A DNA stretch of 7,040 nt from DASWVC01 sp036401335. GTDB taxonomy: Bacteria > Verrucomicrobiota > Verrucomicrobiia > Chthoniobacterales > JAFAMB01. The DNA is taken from contig DASWVC010000196.1 in NCBI GenBank assembly GCA_036401335.1, positions 1 through 7,040 of the forward strand, written 5' to 3'. Each line of letters begins with the position of its first letter. The stretch's first letter is position 1. A program made the translations under genes and the position numbers. Under the pieces are notes generated by a model that made no database searches, was not told the DNA's origin, and was given only the letters and a program-made list of their open reading frames with translations. Positions 1 to 5,044 of this stretch are shown here, in pieces.

Positions 1-102
1 ACGGATGATTACCGGCGCTACCTGGAATCGCGGATTCGTGACCACCTCGGCTACTACGGCCTGCCAGTCCTTTTCCGGGTACGCTCGCGGCACACGGGAT
101 GA
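1..102 (+). CDS. der: Ribosome-assembly GTPase Der (EngA), C-terminal end only
   Basis: Frame 1 is open from the first base to a TGA at 100-102 and gives the last 33 residues of a protein whose start lies left of the window. The stretch YRRYLESRIRDHLGYYGLP, followed by a basic tail (FRVRSR), matches the end of the KH-like C-terminal domain of Der, where the family pattern is roughly RFLENRIRDxFGFxGTPI followed by basic residues. Der is a double-GTPase-domain protein that acts in 50S ribosomal subunit maturation; the KH-like domain sits against the GTPase domains and is thought to help contact RNA. None of the GTPase motifs (G1-G5) are in view, so the call rests on this tail alone. No unusual substitution is obvious. 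The gene converges on the SPFH operon, with 430 bp between the two stop codons. Confidence 0.75.
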   Translation, partial: TDDYRRYLESRIRDHLGYYGLPVLFRVRSRHTG

Positions 103-198
103 GGCATTGGAAGAATCGTATTAATGGTATCAATTCTATCAGTTGGCGTCAGTGGCAGCAACGGCCGGTAGCGTCTGTCAAAGGTCTGTTCAAAAATT

Positions 199-247
199 AG
201 CCCAGGTGGGCTGGCGAGGTTGCGTGCGTCCATGCGACCTTCGCCAG
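199..247. repeat. Long imperfect hairpin downstream of der
   Basis: The 5' arm 211-225 (CTGGCGAGGTTGCGT) pairs with 232-247 over 15 base pairs. There is one bulged T at 240 and two G-T pairs, and a 6-nt loop (GCGTCC, 226-231). The outer seven pairs (CTGGCGA/TCGCCAG) are perfect. A smaller competing inverted repeat, AGCCCA (199-204) with TGGGCT (207-212), overlaps its left edge. There is no T-run after the stem, so it is not a textbook intrinsic terminator. It could be an mRNA 3'-end stabiliser for der, part of a small RNA, or a repetitive palindrome. Confidence 0.5.
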
Positions 248-267
248 GGGAGCTGATCCTCTAGCGC

Positions 268-289
268 CCGGGGAGCGACCGCTCCCCGG
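268..289. terminator. Perfect 10-bp GC stem, possible der terminator
   Basis: CCGGGGAGCG (268-277) is the exact reverse complement of CGCTCCCCGG (280-289), with AC between them, so the real loop is about four bases. The stem is followed on the plus strand only by TTTG. That makes it a strong stem with a very short T-tract, a weak or imperfect intrinsic terminator for the Der transcript. The next hairpin starts four bases later. Confidence 0.45.
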
Positions 290-293
290 TTTG

Positions 294-316
294 CCGCCCC
301 GCGGGCCGCGGGGCGG
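294..316. repeat. Perfect 11-bp inverted repeat next to the previous hairpin
   Basis: CCGCCCCGCGG (294-304) is the exact reverse complement of CCGCGGGGCGG (306-316) around a single central G at 305. In RNA a few central pairs would open to form a loop. It lies four bases after the 268-289 stem, so the two form a tandem pair of all-GC hairpins between convergent genes. It may act as a bidirectional transcription block, or be part of a repetitive element. There is no T-tract. Confidence 0.5.
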
Positions 317-438
317 TGTGGAATCGACGGCAGTCCCACGGCCGGAACGTGTGTTTAAGGCGATTGGAGATCCCAAAGCGGCTTATGTGAACGCCTATGG
401 ACTCATGACCCTGCCGGAAAGGGTGCACCTCGATACCC

Positions 439-464
439 CGGCGAAGGGACTCGCCGCCCTACCG
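439..464. repeat. Short palindromic repeat, copy in left convergent gap
   Basis: CGGCGA (439-444) pairs with TCGCCG (451-456) around the loop AGGGAC, and the stem is followed directly by CCCTACCG (457-464). The same architecture recurs at 4977-5001 and 5006-5029: a CG-rich stem beginning CG, a loop containing GGGA, then CCCTACC or CCCTGCC. Just upstream, 407-415 reads GACCCTGCC, identical to the 3' end of the unit at 5006-5029, so a second and more decayed unit may end there. This copy keeps the stem with a different arm length, which suggests a dispersed family rather than chance. Confidence 0.45.
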
Positions 465-498
465 CAGACGCCACCCCGGCAGCATTCATCGAGTCTGC

Positions 499-534
499 AA
501 CATTGTTTCAATGGATACCATTCATACAATTGTT
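499..534 (-). terminator. AT-rich stem-loop overlapping the SPFH stop codon
   Basis: In the otherwise GC-rich window, 499-506 (AACATTGT) pairs with 526-534 (ACAATTGTT, one bulged T). After a 3x3 internal loop that includes one T-A pair, AATGG (510-514) pairs with CCATT (518-522) around the loop ATA. The outer arm reaches into the TAA stop (533-535) of the minus-strand SPFH gene. A stem at that place could end the operon transcript or protect its 3' end. No T-run follows on the minus strand, so intrinsic termination is not proven. Confidence 0.4.
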
Positions 535-1432
535 ACGATTTTCCCTCACCGCCCACCAACAACCCGGGCAGCAAGTCGACGTCTCGCGGTGGCACCAGCG
601 AGATTTCTGCTTGCCCCCTGACCATCCGTTCGACCTCGAGCGTCTCGAACACCGCGCTCAGGACGCCCGGGTCCTGGCTGATGTCCCGCAAAACCTGGCC
701 GATCAATTGGGGCCGGACCGAACGCGCGCGGGCGAATTCGGTGGCTGCCCTTCGTTCCGCTGCGCTCGTGATGATGTCGACCTGGTTTGCGCCCGCCTGC
801 CGGATCGCGGAGGTTACCTGGCGCAGCCGGTTGACGACCTTTTGTTCGATCTGCCGGATCATCAGCTCGTCCCGGAAATGCACCTTGCGGATGTAAACGG
901 ACCCCAGCCCGTAACCCCATTCCTCCGCCCGGGGGGAAACCTCCGCACGCACCAACCGGCTCATCGAATGCCGATCTTCGAGCATCTTTTCCAGACGCAG
1001 GTTGCTCAAGTTACGCACGGCCGCATTGGCCACGTTGGCACGCAGCGATCCCCGGGGATCCTGGTTTTTGAAGAGGTAATCGACCGGGTTGCGCACCCGC
1101 ATTTCGTACCATACACCGACGCCCATCGGGGTTCCCTCCTCTGAGTTGACCGGGTTACCGCGCAAGTATTCCTGGTCGAGGCGCAGATCGATGTTGATGA
1201 CCCGGCCGAAAAAGCGGACCAGGGCAGCCTGCGGCCCAAGCCGCAACCAGAGCAGGTGCAGCCCCGGTTCATCGACCACGCCGAGCACGCGTCCAAAGAG
1301 GATGTAAACCTTGGCGTGAGCTTCAAAGACGGTGGTGTAGAAGTTGGCCACCCTCAATCCAATGAGCAATATCGGAATGGTGAGCCAGCACAGCACGAAC
1401 GTCACGAGAAACACCGAAAAAAAGGCGGTCAC
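533..1432 (-). CDS. SPFH/band-7 (stomatin/HflC-like) membrane protein, second gene of operon
   Basis: This is a 299-residue protein with one N-terminal membrane segment (residues about 4-28, FFSVFLVTFVLCWLTIPILLIG). A band-7 domain follows (about 30-200): the entry stretch has EAHAKVYILFGRVLGVVDEPGLH, the middle has the strand YEMRVRNPVDYLF, and late in the domain comes WGYGLGSVYIRKVHF. An Ala/Arg-rich helical part (about 190-250) is typical of SPFH proteins and mediates oligomerisation. Family members form ring- or cage-like assemblies in the membrane and act as scaffolds for proteases or lipid domains; the exact partner here is unknown. The start is GTG at 1430-1432, overlapping the upstream TGA as GTGA. 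An AAGGAG (complement of 1441-1446) lies 8 nt before it, so the start is well supported and the gene is probably translationally coupled. No protease gene such as ftsH or an NfeD-type partner is adjacent. HflC is a possible but unproven name. Confidence 0.85.
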   Translation of the reverse strand: MTAFFSVFLVTFVLCWLTIPILLIGLRVANFYTTVFEAHAKVYILFGRVLGVVDEPGLHLLWLRLGPQAALVRFFGRVINIDLRLDQEYLRGNPVNSEEGTPMGVGVWYEMRVRNPVDYLFKNQDPRGSLRANVANAAVRNLSNLRLEKMLEDRHSMSRLVRAEVSPRAEEWGYGLGSVYIRKVHFRDELMIRQIEQKVVNRLRQVTSAIRQAGANQVDIITSAAERRAATEFARARSVRPQLIGQVLRDISQDPGVLSAVFETLEVERMVRGQAEISLVPPRDVDLLPGLLVGGEGKS

Positions 1433-2433
1433 AACTTTTGCTCCTTGAGGCTTAAGACCACCCGTTTTGCCTTGCTGAAAAGGTCCAGGCGTACATTGCG
1501 AAGGTACGCCGGTAGCGCGTGTTCGCCACTTTCCTGGAGAACGGCGATCTGCTGGGCCAGCCAGCGCAACGGCTGGACCTCCGCTTCGGCACGGTTCGTT
1601 TCTATTTCGACGGCCCGCTTGGACTGCTCGATCTTTTGGTCGGCCGCGGCCTGGGCCAGGCTCAGGTTCGCTGAAATTTCATTGTGGGCGGTGTTGATGG
1701 CGGCGAGGGCGGATTCAATGTCCGGAGGCGGGTCGATGCCCGTGATCAGGGAAGCATCCAGCTGGATGCCGTAACGGGCGGCTGAAGACAACCCTTCCCG
1801 GTCCATCTGGTCATTGATCTCGTTGAGATTTTTACGAAGGTCGTTGATGGAAACCCCGGCTTTGGCCAGCGTCTCGTTCGGGTTTTCCAGGGGTGTTACC
1901 GCACCCACCACGGCGGGCGCTTCGTATTGTGCGATCCGCTCGCGAAGGATGGAAACGAAATAGCCGACCACATGGGAGATCGGCCGCTTCACGCCGAACA
2001 GGTAGGCATAGAGGTTCTGTTCGGAAACACGGTAGCGCAGCTGGCCGGTGAGGTGGATGTTGAGCTGGTCTTTCGTGACTGCTTCCAGGGCGGTGCCGGC
2101 GGCGTTCTCAGACGGCGCGTCGGGATCGAAAGCGATGTTCACCGTCTGGATGGCCAGCGGCACCTTGTGCACCCGTTGCCACGGCAGGCGAAGGTAAGGG
2201 CCACCGGGTCCGATCACGCGGACCTGCGGGTACCGGTAGCGCTCGCGTTCTTCGGCCGTGAGTCCCTCCGCGATGGGCAGGCTCAAGGTGTCGGCTCCGC
2301 GGAGGCGTTCGGCCCGCCCGAAGCTGGTGACCACCGCGCGCTCGTTTTGGTTCACGCTGTAAAGGCCGCCAAGCAGGCAATAAACGGCCAGGAACGTGGC
2401 AAAACCAAACAAGACGCCCAGCAGGATGGCCAT
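1429..2433 (-). CDS. SPFH/band-7 (HflK-like) membrane protein, first gene of operon
   Basis: This is a 334-residue protein. Residues 2-26 form a hydrophobic anchor that leads straight into YSVNQNERAVVTSFGRAER, the conserved beginning of HflK-type SPFH domains. The next segment (about 41-75, rich in Glu/Arg, ending YPQVRVIGPGG) is longer than the usual turn before GPGLHxRLPW, here GPGGPYLRLPWQRVHKV. The domain continues with LTGQLRYRV (128-136) and ends near ITGIDPPPDIESAL (230-243). An Ala/Glu-rich helix (about 238-300) follows, probably a coiled coil. The ATG at 2433 is the only plausible start: an in-frame TGA lies upstream with no ATG, GTG or TTG between. No Shine-Dalgarno sequence precedes it. 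The gene is the first of a two-gene operon with the other SPFH gene, and two unlike SPFH subunits in tandem suggest a hetero-oligomer, as in HflKC. It is shorter than E. coli HflK (about 419 residues) and lacks the Gly-rich N-terminus of that protein. Confidence 0.85.
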   Translation of the reverse strand: MAILLGVLFGFATFLAVYCLLGGLYSVNQNERAVVTSFGRAERLRGADTLSLPIAEGLTAEERERYRYPQVRVIGPGGPYLRLPWQRVHKVPLAIQTVNIAFDPDAPSENAAGTALEAVTKDQLNIHLTGQLRYRVSEQNLYAYLFGVKRPISHVVGYFVSILRERIAQYEAPAVVGAVTPLENPNETLAKAGVSINDLRKNLNEINDQMDREGLSSAARYGIQLDASLITGIDPPPDIESALAAINTAHNEISANLSLAQAAADQKIEQSKRAVEIETNRAEAEVQPLRWLAQQIAVLQESGEHALPAYLRNVRLDLFSKAKRVVLSLKEQKL

Positions 2434-2488
2434 GGGTTGGGGGTATAAAGAAGTTGCCGGCTCTCAGCAAGCCGGAATAGAGTGACCG
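2434..2488. promoter_or_regulatory. Divergent promoter region, SPFH operon and M32 peptidase
   Basis: Only 55 bp separate the two divergent start codons, so both promoters and any operator must lie here or inside the coding ends. On the minus strand, TTGCTG (complement of 2465-2470) and TATACC (complement of 2441-2446) are 18 bp apart and resemble -35 and -10 boxes. Initiation would then fall almost at the ATG, giving a leaderless or near-leaderless SPFH mRNA, consistent with its lack of a ribosome site. On the plus strand the overlapping TATAAA (2443-2448) could be a -10 for the peptidase, with no good -35. The inverted repeat CCGGCT (2457-2462)/AGCCGG (2470-2475) could be an operator or a 5'-leader hairpin. 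Confidence 0.35.
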
Positions 2489-3961
2489 ATGAGTTCCGAT
2501 CCGTACCGGGCCTTGCTGGAGCGGGCCAGGGAAGTCTACCTCCTGCAGACCACGGCTTACGCGTTGGAATGGGACATGGAGACGTACCTGCCGCCTAAAG
2601 CGGTGGCACACCGCGCTGACCAACTCAGCTACCTCGAAGGAAAGGCGCACTCCCGGTTCACCGACCCGGCCGTGGGCGACTGGCTAAAAGCTTGTGAAGA
2701 CCGGTCGCCTTCGCCAGAAACCGAAGCCAATATCCGCGAGTGGCGACGCGCGTACGACCGGGCCACGAAGATCCCGGTCGATCTGGTCGAGGAAGCCCAG
2801 CGAACGTATGCGCTGGCGCGTGAAGTGTGGAAACAGGCACGGGTGGCAGAAAACTTTTCTGCTTTTGCACCACAACTCTCCAGAATCCTTGACCTCACCC
2901 GCCAGAAAGCCGACCTCTGGGGCTACGAGCAATCACCGTACGACGCGCTTCTCCAGGATTACGAGCCGGGCGCGAGCGTGGCGGGCTTGCGGCCGGTGTT
3001 TGCTGAATTGAGCGAGGCTTTGGTTCCCCTCGTCGGAACGTTGTCGGGCCGATCGCTTCCAGAGGACGTCCTGGAAGGTCATTATCCCACCGCCGGACAG
3101 GCGGCGCTGAATGAAGAAGTCGCCCGTGCGTTCGGGTACAACTTCGAAGAAGGCAGGATTGACACCACCACGCACCCGTTCGCGACGTCGCTTGGACCGG
3201 AGGACCATCGGATCACCACGCGCTACGATGAACGTATTTTCCAGGCCTCCTTGTACGGTGTACTCCACGAGACAGGCCATGCCCTGTATGAGATGGGTCT
3301 GGACAAAATGGCGGCCGGCACTCCGCTGGGCGAAGCTCGTTCGCTAGGCATTCACGAATCCCAGTCGCGCCTTTGGGAGAACCACGTTGGCCGGACCGAA
3401 GCGTTCTGGGAATGCTGGCGCGACCGGGCGGTGCAGCACCTTCCTGATTTGAAGCGCTTTTCGCCTGCCGACCTCGGGCGAGGCGTCCAGCGGGTCGCAC
3501 CGTCTTACATCCGGGTGGAAGCCGATGAAGTCACGTACGATCTCCACATCCTGCTACGGTTCGAAATCGAAGTCGCTTTGGTGGAAGGACAGCTGCGTGT
3601 GGCCGACCTTCCTGAGGCCTGGAACGAGCGGTTTCACCGCATGTTCGGGCTTAAGGTCCCGAACGACCGTTTGGGCGTGCTGCAGGACATTCACTGGAGC
3701 ATGGGAGCCCTAGGGTATTTCCCGACGTACTCGCTTGGCAACCTCAACGCAGCCCAGCTCATGGCAGCCGCCGAACGTCAACTGCCGGGGTTATCGCAGG
3801 AACTGGCTGCCGGTCACTACGGAACCTTGCTCGCTTGGTTGCGGGCCAACGTGCATCGGCATGGCAAGCGTTACCACGCGTCCGAATTGATCGCCCGAGC
3901 GACCGGCGAACCAACCCAGGCCCGGTACCGGATTGATTACCTCCGGCAAAAGTACGCCTGA
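2489..3961 (+). CDS. M32 family zinc metallocarboxypeptidase (carboxypeptidase Taq type)
   Basis: This is a complete 490-residue protein, the usual M32 length of about 500. These enzymes remove C-terminal residues from peptides with broad specificity in the cytosol; no signal peptide is present. All family landmarks are visible: THPFATSLGPEDHRITTRYDE (228-248), the zinc motif HETGH (260-264, with H260 and H264 as ligands and E261 as the general base), GIHESQSRLWEN (287-298, E290 as third zinc ligand), IRVEADEVTYDLHILLRFE (341-359) and GVLQDIHWSMGALGYFPTYSLGN (396-418). The N-terminal third is helical, as expected of the lid over the active-site cleft. The ATG at 2489 is forced, because an in-frame TGA sits at 2483-2485. 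The ribosome site is weak (GGA about 12 nt upstream). The gene is divergent from the SPFH operon and may be co-transcribed with the USP-like gene 81 bp downstream. It is probably involved in peptide turnover. Confidence 0.95.
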   Translation: MSSDPYRALLERAREVYLLQTTAYALEWDMETYLPPKAVAHRADQLSYLEGKAHSRFTDPAVGDWLKACEDRSPSPETEANIREWRRAYDRATKIPVDLVEEAQRTYALAREVWKQARVAENFSAFAPQLSRILDLTRQKADLWGYEQSPYDALLQDYEPGASVAGLRPVFAELSEALVPLVGTLSGRSLPEDVLEGHYPTAGQAALNEEVARAFGYNFEEGRIDTTTHPFATSLGPEDHRITTRYDERIFQASLYGVLHETGHALYEMGLDKMAAGTPLGEARSLGIHESQSRLWENHVGRTEAFWECWRDRAVQHLPDLKRFSPADLGRGVQRVAPSYIRVEADEVTYDLHILLRFEIEVALVEGQLRVADLPEAWNERFHRMFGLKVPNDRLGVLQDIHWSMGALGYFPTYSLGNLNAAQLMAAAERQLPGLSQELAAGHYGTLLAWLRANVHRHGKRYHASELIARATGEPTQARYRIDYLRQKYA

Positions 3962-4017
3962 GGACCAGACAAACCGGTTCGCCAGGCCGCAAACGAAAAA
4001 GATGGTTGTTGGTTCCC

Positions 4018-4024
4018 GGGAGGT
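4018..4024 (+). promoter_or_regulatory. Shine-Dalgarno-like GGGAGGT upstream of the USP-like gene
   Basis: GGGAGGT matches the anti-Shine-Dalgarno sequence well, but it ends 18 nt before the GTG at 4043, longer than the usual 5-10. The frame stays open upstream, yet there is no ATG, GTG or TTG between this site and 4043. A small AGGA (4038-4041) lies almost against the GTG. Either the long spacing is used, perhaps shortened by local folding, or the true start is an unusual codon nearer the site. Confidence 0.4.
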
Positions 4025-4042
4025 AAGCTAGCGTCGCAGGAC

Positions 4043-4858
4043 GTGTATCGGTTAGCTGGCGTTGCGACAACCTTTTCTCCGCGGTTCCTGGCGGTTTTGG
4101 CTGAAGCGCAGCGAATCAGCAAGGCGTTTTCGGTTCCGCTGCACTTGATTCATGCCGACGTGCCTTCAATTGAAAAAGAGGCACGTTTTCAGGAAGCGGT
4201 TGTCCTCTTGGGGTTGCCTGCCGAAACCACGGTGCACTACCAGCCAGGTGAGCCGGCCGATGCGATTTTGGAGGTTCAGCACCGGGCCGGCATCGACCTT
4301 CTGATTGCCGGCGCGCTGGAACGGGAAACGCTGCACCGCAACTTCACCGGGAACGTGGCCCGGGAACTTATGCGGCGGACAGTGGCCGATTTGTTTCTGT
4401 TCGTGGGGCCAAATGAACAGCCGGAGTCCTTCGACCAAATCTACCTGGTATTGCCGGATTTTTCCAACCTGAGCCGCTGGGTCTTCGGCCGTGCCGTGGA
4501 ATTTGCGGAACAAGTGGCGGCTCAGACCCTGACCGTTATCCAGGTCCAGACGCCCTTTTCCGAAGCAAAAGAGAAGGCGCTCGGCCAGGATGTGCTTTCT
4601 CCGGATGAAAGGCTCCAGTCCTGGATTGCCGAACGCACCGGGCTGAAGGTCCAGTTCGACTACCATCTGATTCGCGGGAATACCGGATTCACCGCGTTCG
4701 AATTCATCCAGTCATCAGAGGCCAATCTGTTGGTGATGCCTTCAGAATTGCCTTCCAATGGACTGCCCGTTTTCGCGCCGATGTTGGACTGGATCATTCA
4801 GGTAATCCCAAAGAATCTTTGGGTGGTGCGGGGTTTGGCCAAGCCGCGGGAGGCGTAG
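4043..4858 (+). CDS. Tandem universal-stress-protein (USP) domain protein, degenerate
   Basis: This is a 271-residue soluble protein with a GTG start. Residues 1-123 read as a USP fold (alpha/beta, nucleotide-binding type): the first strand YRLAGVATTFSP corresponds to the usual xxILVPTDFSP, then a helix, strand PLHLIHADV (32-40), strand DLLIAG (85-90), and GNVARELMRRTVADLFLFV (103-121) like the family's final helix and strand. The family ATP motif G-x2-G-x9-G-S/T is altered: G90 and G103 are correctly spaced, but the middle Gly is E93 and the last position is N104. The Asp of the first strand is Thr. Residues about 129-263 look like a second, more diverged USP unit (IYLVLPDFSNLSRWVFGRAVEFA, then LLVMPSELPS and LWVVRG) with no Gly motif. 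This suggests a protein that binds nucleotide weakly or not at all, perhaps a regulator or dimerisation module. It ends at a TAG, then a hairpin-rich convergent gap. Confidence 0.7.
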   Translation: MYRLAGVATTFSPRFLAVLAEAQRISKAFSVPLHLIHADVPSIEKEARFQEAVVLLGLPAETTVHYQPGEPADAILEVQHRAGIDLLIAGALERETLHRNFTGNVARELMRRTVADLFLFVGPNEQPESFDQIYLVLPDFSNLSRWVFGRAVEFAEQVAAQTLTVIQVQTPFSEAKEKALGQDVLSPDERLQSWIAERTGLKVQFDYHLIRGNTGFTAFEFIQSSEANLLVMPSELPSNGLPVFAPMLDWIIQVIPKNLWVVRGLAKPREA

Positions 4859-4877
4859 GATCGCGGGCCGACACCTT

Positions 4878-4938
4878 CTTTCACCCCGACACCCCAATGG
4901 CACTAACGTAAGGGCCTTTGGGGTGCGAAAGGGGCCCT
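4878..4938. terminator. Overlapping hairpins, likely bidirectional termination site
   Basis: CACCCCAA (4890-4897) pairs with TTGGGGTG (4918-4925), and three more pairs (GGC/GCC) are possible inside. Outside them CTTTC (4878-4882) can pair with GAAAG (4927-4931). A competing structure pairs AGGGCC (4911-4916) with GGCCCT (4933-4938). The site begins 20 bases after the USP-like stop and faces the aconitase gene, so it could end either transcript. There is no run of T on either strand, which weakens a pure intrinsic-terminator reading. Confidence 0.45.
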
Positions 4939-4946
4939 CGTCTTAG

Positions 4947-4956
4947 GGCGTACGCC
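4947..4956. repeat. 10-bp perfect palindrome GGCGTACGCC
   Basis: The sequence is self-complementary and can be widened by one G-T pair (4946/4957). It lies between the terminator-like hairpins and the tandem repeat. It could be a decayed third unit of that repeat, since TAGG precedes it at 4944-4947 and TGACC follows. A protein-binding site is also possible. Alone it has little weight. Confidence 0.25.
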
Positions 4957-4971
4957 TGACCGGCGGCCCGG

Positions 4972-5029
4972 TAGGCCGGCGAGGGATTGCCGACCCTACC
5001 GAGGTCGCGCGGGGATACGCGACCCTGCC
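4972..5029. repeat. Tandem 29-bp palindromic repeat, two units with compensatory changes
   Basis: Unit 1 is 4972-5000 and unit 2 is 5001-5029. In their last 24 bases (4977-5000 and 5006-5029) 16 positions are identical, including GGGAT in the loop and GACCCT then CC at the end. The stems are CGGC/GCCG in unit 1 and CGCG/CGCG in unit 2: the two changed bases in the left arm are exactly matched by two in the right arm, so pairing is kept. Unit 1 can extend its stem with CGGTAGG (4969-4975)/CCTACCG (4995-5001), and unit 2 with GGTCGCG (5003-5009)/CGCGACC (5018-5024). A relative lies at 439-464. The repeat sits just beyond the aconitase stop codon. Confidence 0.6.
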
Positions 5030-5044
5030 AACCGGGCGAATCCC

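Larger units (their letters stand above)
103..532. other. Convergent intergenic region, 430 bp, structured
   Basis: This region lies between the stop of the Der-like gene (+) and the stop of the downstream SPFH gene (-), so no promoter for either is expected here. Open frames crossing it have no recognisable protein content and read into the antisense of the SPFH gene, so I call no gene. It holds several inverted repeats, annotated separately: 199-212, 211-247, 268-289, 294-316, 439-464 and 499-534. Composition is uneven. The two ends (about 112-140 and 498-545) are AT-rich, while 260-320 is almost pure G+C. I looked for a tRNA cloverleaf and for SRP RNA or tmRNA signatures and saw none. Confidence 0.7.

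Noticed and set aside
317..470. Possible tRNA or other structured RNA gene, suggested by small stems and a T-arm-like GGGT...ACCC
   Set aside because: No cloverleaf with correct arm sizes, anticodon loop or acceptor stem can be drawn, and the T-arm-like stem has the wrong loop size.
291..896. Open frame of 201 codons on the plus strand, starting in the left gap
   Set aside because: Most of it is antisense to the SPFH gene, it shows no domain or motif, and long antisense frames are expected at this GC content.
503..1144. Open frame of 213 codons on the plus strand
   Set aside because: It lies almost wholly opposite the well-supported SPFH gene and has the biased composition of a mirrored frame, with no recognisable motif.
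2108..2650. Open frame of 180 codons on the minus strand spanning the divergent region
   Set aside because: It overlaps the first SPFH gene in another frame and the peptidase in antisense, and it is Arg/Pro/Gly-rich with no family resemblance.
3962..4042. Terminator between the peptidase and the USP-like gene
   Set aside because: Only short palindromes (AACCGGTT, CCCGGG) are present, with no usable stem-loop or T-run, so read-through is the simpler view.
4166..4666. Open frame of 166 codons on the minus strand inside the USP-like gene
   Set aside because: It is antisense to a gene with recognisable fold elements and has no motif of its own.
4972..5029. CRISPR array
   Set aside because: There are only two diverged units directly joined, with no spacers of uniform length and no cas genes. 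The pattern fits a tandem palindrome instead.
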